Source: Bathynomus jamesi
Taxonomy: Eukaryota; Arthropoda; Malacostraca; Isopoda; Cirolanidae
Direction of reading: 5' to 3'
Length of the DNA: 64,000 bases
Assembly (NCBI GenBank): GCA_023014485.1
Contig: JAJOZX010000940.1
Location: forward strand, 253,501-317,500
Shown here: positions 31,062 through 42,429 of the stretch, piece after piece
Layout: each line of letters begins with the position of its first letter
Position numbering within the stretch: position 1 is the first letter of the stretch
Position numbers and translations under genes: made by a program
Notes under the pieces: model-generated
Told to the model about the DNA's origin: nothing
What the model saw: only the letters and a program-made list of their open reading frames with translations
Database searches by the model: none

Positions 31062-31797
31062 ATGAATAGCACGACCATGGGTCCAAATTCTCACTTAATC
31101 TGCAATTTGTGTAATCTGGAAACAACTGAAAAGGCAGCAATTAGGTGTGATTTCTGTCAAAAACTTCACGACTATATCTGCATGAATTGGGATGATAGGA
31201 AAATATCCCTCGTCTCGAACACGAAACAGATCGCGGGAGTCAAATTTCTGTGTGACGCATGTACACAGACTGTAAACTCCTTTGTGGTATTCGAGTGTTA
31301 AAGAAAAGGAGGGAATAATGGGGAAACAAGAGTCACAAAATGTCCCAATGCAACAACAGGTGGATGAGTCACAAGCAAATAAAAATATAACACGGAATGA
31401 AGACATAAAAGAAAGAAAAGAGATGAGTAAAATTTGCGATGTAATAAAAGTGCCCAACGAGGAAAATGGTAAAAAGATAAAAACGAAAAACGTAGGAAAT
31501 AAACAGCCGAAGAAAAATAATGATAATATCAAAATTAAAAACATAGAAAATGATCAGATAACAAGAAATAGAAGCGCAGAAAATACCGTCTGTAAATACT
31601 ACGCAAAAGGGTACTGCAGATATCGGGATGGACAATGCATCTATGCACATCCCACATTATGTACACACATTACACAAGAGGATATTGCAAATTTGAAAAA
31701 AAAGTGCAAGTTCCACCATCTTACTGTCTGCAACACCTATACAAGATTATGGGAGGTGCAAATACGGACAAAAATGCCGTTACCACCACCCTCATAG
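31062..31797 (+). pseudogene. LINE ORF1 with PHD-like and CCCH zinc fingers
   Basis: 31062-31301 encodes a PHD-like Cys/His finger (CNLCNLET, CDFCQKLHDYIC, FLCDACTQTV). After a stop, 31282-31797 has a Lys/Asn-rich linker followed by CCCH fingers (CKYYAKGYCRYRDGQCIYAH, then a second and third frameshifted unit with CKFHH). Such fingers would bind the element's RNA. The frame shifts near 31670. Confidence 0.7.
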
Positions 31798-33872
31798 GAA
31801 CCCGACAGGTGAGCAGACGAAACCAACAACAAAACGTGCTACCAGTTTTTTAGATGTAGCCCACACAATTCAACTGTTGAATACCATCCAGCAAATACAA
31901 AGCCAACTGACAAACACAGGGACCCGAGAGCCGTACAGAAAGCATACAGAAAGATATTACATGCGATATCGGGACAACGGGTATCGAAACAGATAAAGAG
32001 ATGAAAATTCTCAGAGGATCACAAGGCAACGAAACCGGCACCACCATTGGAAAACGAATCGGAACCACATGTATGTAAAAACGATAGAGAAAAAATAAAA
32101 ATAATCCTAGCCAACATTCAGGGCTTTAAATCAAACCATTCCCCAGGCAAAGTTTTATACCTGAAAGGACTCATGCAAGAAACCGGAGCAGATTTTGCAT
32201 GCCTCAAGGAAACCCATCTAAAGGACTGCCAGCGGAACTGTGAAAACTGTGAGTTCTGTATTGACAAAAAAGAAATACAAATTGACAACTATAACATCTT
32301 CCGAGCCGACAGAACAGTGAGACGTAAAGGAGGATGTGCTATTTACACACAAAATGCATATGGCAGAAAGGACTACAAGTACTTCAAACAGCTTCGTAGA
32401 ATGTGTAGCAGCAAAAGTTGAAAAATTAAATATGGTACTAATTGTAATGTACAGACCCCCGAACACCCCAACTTCAAAATTCTCAGATTCCATTACAGAG
32501 GTCAGAAACTGGGTAAAAGATCTACATTCTCCAACCCCAAATATTTTTCTCTGTGGTGATTTTAATTTTCCATTCATGAAATATAAAAGGATAGGAAAAA
32601 ATGTATGTATACACTAGGACAAGAGGGGCACACGGGAAGACCAGGAGCAGGTAAAAATGCTACTAGCTCTAGCTGATGAATTGATGTTGACACAAGAAAT
32701 AACAGAAAACACAAGAAAAAACAACTGCCTAGATCTGGTATTCACAAACAACAGCAACCCAATTGATAACGTAGAAATATCCCCAACCATAATATCGGAT
32801 CACAACATTATTGGAATAATAACCAATATAAAAGCAACAAGAAAGGAAAGAACACGAGCAATAAAAAAAAGCAAATTGAAAATTTTTAATTTTCACTCCA
32901 AAACTATAAACTGGGAAGGTGTTGCATCAGCATGGAAGTAATAGATTGGCAAAACATCTTCAAGGCCAAGACAACAGAAGAGATGCTAATGACCTTGGAG
33001 GAGAAGGCGCTGGAAATTGTAGAAAGACATGTCCCAAAAATACAACAAAGAGGAAAGAGAAGCAGGTTCGAGAGACAAAAGAGGTCATTGTTCCGAAAGA
33101 GAAAAAGAGTGACTGCAAAATTAAGTAACTGCAAAAACAACATCAGAAAAATATTAAATGATAAACTGCAGACTATCGATTGCGTCATACAAGAACTAAT
33201 TGAGACGCATACAGAAAAAGAAGACGACGCTATAGAAGCGATAAAGGTTTATCAAAGTACTTCTATAATTTTGCAAAAAGAAAGTCGAAAAATCACATGA
33301 CTATCGGACCGATGAAAAATGAAAACAATGCTTTATCTGATGATCTAACAGAAGTATCTGAAATATTAAGAGCTCAGTACGAATCATCTTTCAGTATACG
33401 AGAGAAATACCGGGCATCCTGAAGAGCGCCAGCATAGTCCCACTATATAAAGAAAGAGATCGATATGAGGCTAAAACATATAGGCCAGTGTCGCTTACAT
33501 CTCATCTCACTAAAATATTTGAAAGAATAGTTAGACAGAAAATCTATGACTTTTTGGAAACTCAAAAAAAATTAAATGATAACCAACATGGATTTCGGTC
33601 AGGCAGATCATGCCTATCACAACTAATAGAACACTACAACGTCAATGATGCACTTGAAAGTAATGAAAACTATGATGTAATACACGCAGACTTTGCCAAA
33701 GCGTTCGACAAGTGTGACCATGAAATCATAATACATAAACTGAAATATATGGGAATAACAGGAAAGGTAGGGAAGTGGATATATAATTTCCTTAGTGAGC
33801 GACAGCAAGTCGTTACATTCAAGGAATATCTTTATCAGAGTCAGAGGTCCTCAGCTCAGTACCACAAGGAAC

Positions 33873-34727
33873 CAGAGCATTTTAAGCTTTTCCCACTTGG
33901 CGACAAAGATAGATTGGGAAGTGGGGGGGGGGAGGATTAAGGGAAGGGTGTGCTGCCAATTTCTTAACAACCGGTTCTGATACAGATAGGGGTGTAAATC
34001 GGCGAGCGCCACTGGCGCGAGTCATTAAGCTAGGGGGTCTGGGGTGAGCGGTAGCTCCCCCAGCGGTGTCCGGGGCGGAGTCCCGAAAGCTAACGCAGTT
34101 TAGTTTTTCCAAACAGCATTTTGTAACATTTTGGCAGAAATTATTTAACATATTCTTTATACTCACTAATGACATAATTATCTAAAAATAAACAAATTTT
34201 TCATCAAAAAATAAATAAATATTGAAGCGACCACTGCTTGTGATACTACTTATATTTTTCTATAAAATCCTGAAAAAATGAAAAAAATTTAGATATAAAT
34301 AATTTTCTACTGACTGTTAAATATTTGTTAAAAACAAACGAACAACCGGTTCGGGCGAACCGGATCGAACCGGTCCCAGCACACCCCTGGATTAAGGATA
34401 CTATGGATCCGGATGTTCCCTAATCAGGTCACCATCCCCGTGTGGTTTGAAATAATACTAGCATTATCTATATATAAATATTCAATGTAAATTTCATATT
34501 TACATTTAGGATAAACAGTTCTAATTGTGGCATATGTGCATGTATTATATGTATTTATATGGCTTCCAGGACAATGCTCCCAAGACAACTCCCAAGACAA
34601 TTCTATTTTTACAAATTTTGAAAATTCCTTGTCGCCCAGTACCCTAAAATTTCATTTACTGGGCGACAATTTTTCTCCACTGGATGACATTCATGTCGCC
34701 CACTCACTAGGTTAAAAAAATGCTCTG
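33873..34727. mobile_element. hAT-type element in the LINE RT domain
   Basis: Inverted tips CAGAGCATTTTAA ... TTAAAAAAATGCTCTG with a perfect 8-bp duplication CAAGGAAC (33865-33872, 34728-34735). Removing it restores the PQGTVLVPLLF reading of the RT. It is non-coding and itself carries another hAT-type insertion at 33943-34389. Confidence 0.88.
33943..34389. mobile_element. hAT-type MITE nested in the preceding hAT-type element
   Basis: Tips GAAGGGTGTGCTG ... CAGCACACCCCTG, perfect 8-bp duplication GATTAAGG (33935-33942, 34390-34397). AACCGGTT-type subterminal motifs occur near both ends. Non-coding. Confidence 0.83.
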
Positions 34728-34990
34728 CAAGGAACAGTATTAGTTCCACTACTCTTCATAATCATGCTAACTGACATAGATGAGGACGTTACCAGAGAGC
34801 ACAGTAACATCCTTTGCCATGACACAAAGATCATAGAAAAAAAGAAACCCAGAGGTATAGGATCTCTACAAACATACATGAACAGAATCTACAAGTGGAC
34901 GGAAGAAAACAATATGAAGTTTAACACTGAGAAATTTCAATTGTTACGGTATGGAAAAAGGGATGACTAAAATCCATGGAATACTATACC

Positions 34991-35473
34991 CAGGGCCGTA
35001 GCTAATGCTAATCTCCAGGGGAGGCTACTGGTAATATAGGGAAGGCTACATAGTACCGATAATATAAGGAATTCTTTGTAAAAATAAAACACATTTTAAA
35101 GTTAAAATTTTATAGATACGCATTTGTTGGACCAGGTCAATTACACAATTACAAAACTGAATTATAATTCTAAAACTACTTGGTGAACAACGTGTTTAAA
35201 ATGTAAAAAGTTTAAACAAACGAAACATGACTTAGGTACAACGTAAAATACAAATTGGTAATAATTATAAAATAGTATAAAACGTTGCAGAGGACAGAGG
35301 AAACTGTTTCTGCAGAATTAATTATAGTAATTATTACGATTAGTAAAAATACTGACATTAGTAAAGACTGTAAAGTATTTATTTTAGTTAATCTATAGTT
35401 AGGGCTTAGGGGACGCTCAAAATTTTCCAGGGGAGGGTCAGCCACCCCTGGCGGCCCCCAAGCTACCGCCCTG
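34991..35473. mobile_element. hAT-type MITE in the LINE
   Basis: Tips CAGGGCCGTAGCT ... AGCTACCGCCCTG, 8-bp duplication ACTATACC (34983-34990, 35474-35481). 483 bp, AT-rich interior, no transposase. The tips resemble those of 36518-36790 (CAGGGCCGTAACT). Confidence 0.87.
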
Positions 35474-36035
35474 ACTATACCCCAAATGGACAGGAAATTC
35501 AGAGAAATTCTAAAACAAAAGATCTAGGAGTTGTAATGGCTGATGATGCGAAATTTGAAACACAAAATAAGATAGCAGTAAACAGAGCAAAGAGAATAAC
35601 TGGGCAGATACTGAGAACCTTTAAACGAAGGGATAGGAATATAATGATTCCTTTACTGAAAACACTGATCATAAGGGTGTATCATGCTCATTGAAGCGCG
35701 AATTTCAAGATTGGCAGTATGTATTCCTATGTAAAATTAAATTTTAGAAGGGGTTTGTTTTCTTGACTTTTGCTAAAAATCACGTTTAAGTGTTCAAATT
35801 TCCACTTTTTCGTTTTCTGGTTATGTACAGAACAGCTGTGCAGGACATACACTGTAGTACAAATGTAACAGACCGGTTTCTTACCAAACAAAACCATTGT
35901 AACAGCTGTTATAGGCTACTAGAGTTTCACTGTGATAATTTTCTATGTTTCAGATACAAAGCTTGATGAAGATTATGTAGTCCTAAGCAAGGAAGAAAGA
36001 CCAGAAAAAGTTCTGGTTCAAAGCTGAGTGATCTG

Positions 36036-38667
36036 GTGGATTCAGGCAAGCAGTTATTTCCCACAGAAATTCCAACCTGGAGAGCTGTGTTTCAGAGAGG
36101 AATCCTCTTCCAGGAAGAGAAGCTGCTTCTGGATGATATGAAGAGAGCTCAGTACCCTCTGCAAGATTTGGCTAAGGACTTGGCATCACTGGTACTGGCA
36201 CAGTGGCGCAAAAGCAATGTCGAGTTCACTCCTCCTGTCATCATTCAAGAGAAATCCATTGCCAGGAAGATTCTTGTCAGGTGGAATGAAATGATTGACC
36301 TAGTGAATGGCAGAGTGAAGGTTGCAAAGAGAGAGAAGAGAATATCTGAACTTGATACATTGTTTGACATAACAACTTGCAGACATGATATCACTCTCTG
36401 TGAAACTGAAGCATCTGGCTGCTCTGGCTGTTCTGCTAGAGTTCATGTCAACTGTCACTGTCCTCTGCCTCTGAAGATTCCAAAGCTAGAGCTAGAGTGG
36501 CTCCATTACCAGAGGATCAGGGCCGTAACTAGTAGGTTTAGAAATTAGTGAGGTCCAGATTTTTTTCGAGCGCGGCGGGACGAGCAAAATTCAGACCAAA
36601 ATGACATCTACAAACACAACCCAAGCTATACACTAAACACAAAACATAAAACGCTCGACGCTCCCTCTTTTCAAAAGAAAAGCGGTAATATGCGTTTCAT
36701 ACACGGAGAACGGTTCAGTCTCTTTTTTTTTTTTAGGAAATAATTACCGAGGTCCGGACCTCGGTGACCTCATAGGTAGTTACGGCCATGCAGAGGATCA
36801 AAACCTCAGAAGTTTCTGGCTTCCGGATGGCATATGTTGATGTGAAGGAAACCGTGAAGCAGGTGAAGCTGGTAAGAGGAAGGAAGAAGAACAGAAGGCA
36901 ACTGAGAAGAGAAACAGAAAAGAGGAAGAAGAAAAGGAGCTACTACTTAGAGCTGATGATGGTGATGATGATGATGAGGTGACTTCCTTGCAAGAGTCTC
37001 CAGGCAGAGCAGCTCTTACTGCTGACACAGATTTTTCCAGTACTGCACCAGGCACAAGCTCCAGTGTCAACACTGGCAAAGTCTCTACCTCTGCCAGGAG
37101 GAACTACATGGATATCTCAAGCACTGCTGCGGCTGCAGTCAGGTTCAAGGTGGCAAACACTCCTGCAGCAACCATTGCAACTGGTTTCTTGCAAGATCTC
37201 ATCAAAGCTGGCCATCTATCTGCTGATAAGGTATATCTAGCTGTTGACAGGATGAAGATATGGAGGGGCAAGGAGTCTGTAATAGGTGTCTCGGTGGAGG
37301 CCTGGAGAAAAGGACAGAGGGAGAGGAGATCAAGGGAATTTTATTTGATGGAAAACAAGATAAGAAGACAAAGATCATGAGGTACAATGAAGAAACTGAC
37401 CGCTTCCATCCTGATATTACAACTGAAGAGCACTATAGTGTTACCTGGGAACCTGAGGGGAAGTATCTCTTCCATTCTACACCAGAAGAACCTGAAGGAA
37501 ATGAGAAACCTGCACTGAAGATAGCTCAGGCTCTGTTTGAGTGGATTAGTGCTCGTGGTGCTAAAGATATTATTGTGGTCCTTGGTGGTGACTCCACCAA
37601 CACAAACACAGGACCTGATGGAGAAGCCATCACTCACTTGGAGAGACTGCTAGGTCACAAGTGTCACTGGCTGATATGCCAGTTGCATATTAATGAACTC
37701 AGCCTTAGGCACATGATCAACAAAGCTTGATGGTCCCTACACGCACAAGTCTGGGTTCAGTGGCCCAATAGGAAAACTTTTGGAGAAGATCAATGACATA
37801 CCTGTCAACTTTAGCTTCAAGGCTCTGCCAGGAGAAGATATAATTGAACTGCCAGAAGACATTGTACAGAACCTTAGCACTGACCAGAAGAACTGCTACC
37901 TACTGATCAAAGCTCTCAAGACAGGAGATTTGAGCAAGGAAGTTGCTGGTCTGAAGTGTGGCCCACTGAATCAGTCACGCTGGCTGACTACAGGTGAGGC
38001 TCTGTTGATGCTGTGGATGAGGCAGCATCGTCTGACGGGGGAGGTGTTGAAGAAGCTGGAGGTGCTGCTGAAGTTCTCCCTGGACTTCTACTTCAAGATG
38101 TATTTTGAGATCAAGGTGACGCACCACATGAGGTATGGACCTCACCATATTGTGACCGCTCTGGGACTGCCGAGAAGCCAGACCTCTGAAGTCACGAACA
38201 TAATCACTCATGTGATAGTTCATGGAGCATATCATGCTCACAGTGAGAACCTCATTGCCTCTCTCCTGTGCAGTGAAGATGAGGAGGAGAGGGCATTGGG
38301 GGTTGAGATGATCAGAAAGATCAGAGGTAAGTCTGAGTATGGAGACATGAGTCTGAGAACTCATAGAAACCCTAAACTGAATTTTGATGCCACTTCTCCA
38401 ATTACGCTGATTAATTGGGATAAGGAGAAACTGTATGAGCCACTCTTCACTTGTAAGATGTCAAGAGGAGAAGTTGAGGAGCTTCTCAAGTCTCCACTTG
38501 AAGTTGAGAACTTCTCAGTTCACACTCAAAGCTGTGAAAGAGCAGTCCAGGACGTTTCAGCTGCAGCTCATGCAGTGTATGGGCAAGAGAGAAGAGATGG
38601 ATTTGTTCGTGCTAGATTGATCACAGAGAATTGTTGCCAGTTTTCAAGTCAAAGCAAGACATTTTGA
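36036..38667 (+). pseudogene. DDE-like transposase candidate of element B
   Basis: Blocks in order: an N-terminal region (36036-36510) with ELDTLFDITTCRHD and a Cys-rich CSGCSARVHVNCHCP segment; Lys/Arg-rich linker; RKILF-type FDGKQDKKTK (about 37346, candidate first Asp); VVLGGDSTNTNTG (about 37570-37610, where GCDGTN is usual); CHWLICQLHINELSLRH (C-x-H type motif, 37650-37710); then a 295-codon frame 37780-38667 with LSTDQKNCYLL, SRWLTTGEALL, HSENLIASLL and NPKLNFDAT-LINW. Breaks: the hAT MITE at 36518-36790 and frameshifts near 37000, 37270 and 37730. It is homologous block by block to 20939-22878. Confidence 0.72.
36518..36790. mobile_element. hAT-type MITE inside element B
   Basis: Tips CAGGGCCGTAACTAG ... 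GTAGTTACGGCCATG, perfect 8-bp duplication CAGAGGAT (36510-36517, 36791-36798). 273 bp. Removing it rejoins the host gene frame (HYQR then IKTSEV). Confidence 0.88.
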
Positions 38668-39357
38668 ACATTTTTTAGATCTCTACAAGACCTGCTAAAC
38701 AAATCAAGATGCTTTCAGAAGAAAAAATCTCAAAACATTCAGTTGACCAGCATATTATTACAAGCTGGGGGTGGAGAGGGACTTATACAAATATTAAAGA
38801 AGAATTGCAATTGCAAAAAAAAGGTTGAACGTCATAGCAGCTTGCGGAAAGGTTGGGGCAGCTGCCATCACACTCAGTGATGCCGAAAATAAAATAAATA
38901 AAGAAAAATAAAGAAAATGCAAGACCAAGAAAGAAGAACAAAAAGATTCTGCCTGATGAAGAGAACAGCCGTGAAATGTGGTGTATAGGAGACTAAAAAT
39001 CATACAATTCCTTAGTTTTGGACCATTTTGGGTGATTTTGGTTATTTTAGGGGTTATGAACCACTTTGGCTGATCTTAAATGGGTCCAAGCCTGCTCCTA
39101 GAAATGCTTAAGTGTGTATGTTAATAATACAGAACATATGGAGGTCATTTGAGGCTACTAAGTCTTTGAAATTGGCCAAAAATCCCATTTTTCGACAAAA
39201 AAGTGCGATTTTGAACATTTAAATGCGATTTTTCGCAAACGTTGCAGAAGACGAACCCCTCTTAAAATTTAATTTTACATAGGAATACATACTGCCAATC
39301 TTGAAATTCCCAATGTTTCAATATTCGACCTAAGCATGATACAACCTACTGATCATA

Positions 39358-39800
39358 CCCAAGTTGGAATACTGCTTGGTCCTAACATGCCCATATAAAA
39401 AAGAAGACATTAGATAGCTAGAAGGGATTCAGAGAAGCTTCACAGCCAAGATCAATGGGTGCAAAGAATTAAATTATTGGGAAAGGTTACGCGAATTAAA
39501 CCTATATTCACTGGAAAGGAGAAGAGACACACACACACCACGATTTACACTTGGAAAATAATGGAGAAACTAGTCCCTAATCTTACTCTGAACCTTATAA
39601 CTCCCCAAACAACAGTGGAAAATAGAAAAGGAAGATTGTGTCATGTTCCCAAATTAAAGGCTAGACAGGGAACATCCTTAACCCTGAAAGAAAATAGTTT
39701 TGTTGTGAGAGGACCAAGACTGTTTTATCAGCTGCTGAAAGACCTAATGAACACGAGTGGTGTGGTGGACATCTTCAAAAGAAGATTAGACGCCTGATTC
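39358..39800 (+). pseudogene. LINE ORF2 C-terminal part after element B
   Basis: Resumes the CR1 frame: PKLEYCLVLTCPYKKEDI, RSFTAKINGC, YWERLRELNLYSLERRR, then VVRGPRLFYQLLKDL and FKRRLDA. Two stops and a frameshift near 39540 (a CACACA expansion). This is the thumb/C-terminal region typical of arthropod CR1 elements. Confidence 0.8.
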
Positions 39801-40154
39801 AGACCAATCCCCGATGAGCCTGGCGTACCTGGCTATGTGAGGTGGAGAGTACAAGAAACAACTCACTACTTCACCAGGCCAACTCGAGAGGAGGGGCGAC
39901 AAGCTTGACCTTTGTGAAATGAGGAATCATCGCATGAAACATTTGAAAGCTACAGACAACCTTTTTGGCAGGACTCATAGATAGCTTGGATAATCGGGTT
40001 GATTGATTTTTTTAATTCTTTGCCTTAGACTGTATTGAGCACGTCTTATTACCTCCGGGAAGCTCGGGACATTGCGGGTAGCAAACATTTGAGAAGCTGA
40101 GCATCTCGGGGGGTAATTTATGTTAGAGTCTAAAAGACCTGTTGTACTGCAAAT

Positions 40155-42410
40155 TTAGGGTTTGCCAGAACCTTTTTTATAATTCACCCAGAATTGCTGT
40201 CCGTATATATCACTGCAGAAAGTACGAACGAGAGTCCCTTTACCAGAGGGACTTATTAACACCATATCATCGGCATTAACTAAGTTATTTATACTTGTGT
40301 TATCTATACAACATCCCACTGTTGCCTCATTAAATGAAGTAATTAATCCGTCAATATACACATTAAACAGCATAGGGGAGAGCAAGGAGCCTTGTCTCAC
40401 CCCGCAAGAGGAGGCAAAGCATTCGGATACTACATTGCCCCACCTAACAGTAAAAGATTGGTGGGAATACCAAAATTTCAATAAATTTAATATATACATG
40501 GGAACCTTCCTGTCTTCTAGTTTTTTAAATAAAATATTGTGGTTCACCCTATCATATGCCCTACTTACATCTAGGAAACAGCTATAAATAGTTGAATTAC
40601 TGTCAATGTATTTAGATATTGTTTCTTTAAGTACATAGATACACAGGTCCGTTGAGTGGGACATTTTAAAATCAAACTGATTAGGAGATGTCCACAGTCC
40701 GTAGGTAATCATTTAATCGGAGTAACAAGAGTTTTTCCAGTAGTTTCGAGAAGCAGGAAGCGACAGCAAGAGGCCTGTAATTATTGCTGGATAGAATGTC
40801 TCCATACTTATTTTTGACCATGGGCAAGATATATATACCCTCATGAACTCTGCAGGGATATGGCTATGAGCAAGCATGGCTGATAATAGCAATGATATAT
40901 GCAGACATACTACGTCACTGGCATATTTTAAGTGCTCATTCGATAGGTCATCAACCCCTGTCGAAGAACCAGTCTTTAACTCTATAATTAACCTCTTTAC
41001 TTCAGGAACTGATATCAAAGTATTTTCCCTTGTCCTTCCCACAGGAGTTTCGTTACAATCTATCTTAAGATTATCCCTACTAACACTGTTAAGAATGTTA
41101 GCGTAGTGGTTTTTCCACAGCTTTGCAATTTCATCCTCCCGTGACCCCCCATCGATTGTCGGAGGGAGGACACTTTTGACACCCGTTTGATTCTTAACAA
41201 ATTTCCAAAATTTGTTACTGTAGTTATTTATGCGAGCTTCACAGGCTTTTGATGCTCGAATAGACTCTTCTTCCTGTTTCCATCGCCTTATGGCTGCCTT
41301 ATACTGACCCCTACTTCTACACATTCATGTATACTGGTTCTAATCTGGGTCTACCATGAATGCACCACAAATCATAGACGTCTTTCGATTCCCTCTTCAA
41401 GGGAGCAATAAAATCATTCCATCCAGGAATAATCTTAGTATGATAGTTGTAAGATTTAATCAGGGGGTTTCCTGCTTCTCTTAACAGGGATACTATCTTA
41501 CTATAATACCTATATGAGTTTACAATGAGAATCATTTGAGCAAGGATTATTAGAGGCAAGATGCAAAATTTCTAAATTATTAAAGACGTGACCTGTTCTG
41601 TCTTTGTATTCTATTCTCTGTTGCATATTAACATTACACCAATCGACGCGATTATTCTTACCTATTGAATTCTTGCTATGTCATGTTGCGCACAAAATGG
41701 TAAAATTAATTAATAGTTCTGATGGTCTATGATCAGAAAGAAGAAAATCATGCAAAATATGAACTCTAACAATTCGATCCTTTAGATTATTACTAGTGAG
41801 ACAATAATCAATCCACCTGGTGGTACCACTCATATCACTAACGTATGTAAAATTACCACTGGTTACCCCTAATACATCTACATCACTTATACTTAAATTG
41901 GCCGACTCGCACATGTTATCCAATTTTACAAAGAATTTCGCGTTCACATGCACGTTAAAGTCCCCCATTATTATACAATGAGAATATTTGGGGTTATCTG
42001 ATAATGACTTAATTTTGTACAGAAAATCAATGTATTCATCTAGATTACTGCCGTTGTTGTATGGTAAATAGCAGTTTACAATTAATATGCAATCATTGTT
42101 CACTTGTAATTCAGTGCCTAACAACCTTACATTATCGCTTGTTAAAAAATTTATTTTTTTGACAAATTTTTCCTTATTAAGAAAGCAACACCACCAAAAG
42201 GCCTACCGTACATTACTTCATCTGACAAGTCTACTGTTGATGACGCATGGTACATAAAGTCATCATGGATGGTCGAGAGGAATTTAAGTTGTTGCTTAGG
42301 TAGAGAGTGTTCTTGCAGGAGTATCAAATCTGCATTGTTACAGATTTTATGAACATCGACAGTTGAATTCCTCATTGACCTTACCTTTATATGAGACTGT
42401 AAGTTTTCAA
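40155..42410 (-). pseudogene. Non-LTR retrotransposon ORF2 (endonuclease and reverse transcriptase)
   Basis: On the minus strand, from the EEP endonuclease start at about 42410 (DLILLQEHSL, YGRPFGGVAFLIRK, IIMGDFNVHVN, LLSDHRPSEL, down to 41700), through a linker (RIIPGWNDFI, KFWKFVKNQT), to RT (SSTGVDDLSNEHLKYA, FLDVSRAYDRVNHN, GVRQGSLLSPMLFNVY, NADDMVLISPS; 41000-40155). The motif C box has Asn before ADD where Tyr/Phe is usual. The EEP-RT order and QEHWL/YGRPYGG-like phrases fit an L2/CR1-group LINE. Frames break near 42140, 41690, 41560, 41320 and 40712. The 3' end is truncated after RT. Confidence 0.78.
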
Positions 42411-42429
42411 ATGATAAAACAAATCAAAC

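Larger units (their letters stand above)
32047..35673 (+). pseudogene. LINE ORF2: endonuclease and reverse transcriptase (5' and middle parts)
   Basis: The EEP endonuclease starts near 32095 (ILANIQGFKS) and continues through CLKETHLK, FRADRTVRRKGGCAIY, VMYRPPNTP, LCGDFNFP and SDHNIIGI (to about 32820). RT follows: RPVSLTSHLTKIFERI (33480 on), HADFAKAFDKCDHE (motif A), PQGT, cut by an insertion and continued VLVPLLFIIM. The motif C region reads ILCHDTKI where FADDTK is expected, so the first Asp is His. Frames break near 32410, 32620, 32940, 33300 and at the insertions. The rest of ORF2 is at 39358-39800. Confidence 0.8.
35674..39347 (+). mobile_element. TIR element B with a conserved DDE-like protein gene
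   Basis: Tips AGGGTGTATCATGCT and (inverse) AGGTTGTATCATGCT lead into TIRs that match strongly over CAAGATTGGCAGTATGTATT and on to about 35770 (right arm about 39230-39347). The 10-bp duplication ACTGATCATA is perfect (35664-35673, 39348-39357). The CR1 LINE frame (KTLII then PKLEYC) is continuous when the element is removed. The interior encodes a homologue of the element A protein on the plus strand and carries one hAT MITE. Confidence 0.85.
31062..39925 (+). mobile_element. CR1-type LINE split by three DNA-transposon insertions
   Basis: A non-LTR retrotransposon with ORF1 (zinc fingers) and ORF2 (endonuclease plus reverse transcriptase), oriented plus. Its RT frame is cut at 33872/34728, 34990/35474 and 35673/39348; each cut has matching target duplications, and the frame rejoins sensibly when the insert and one TSD copy are removed. 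A fourth insertion lies inside the third. The C-terminal tail (39660-39800) and 3' region run to about 39925. Stops and frameshifts also occur outside the insertions. Confidence 0.82.

Noticed and set aside
33943..34389. Gene in the GC-rich part of the nested hAT element
   Set aside because: The open frames there (for example on the minus strand to 34175) have no recognisable domain and cross the element's boundary.
36788..36982. Lys/Arg-rich ORF as a nuclear protein
   Set aside because: It is the linker region of the element B protein, next to a MITE junction.
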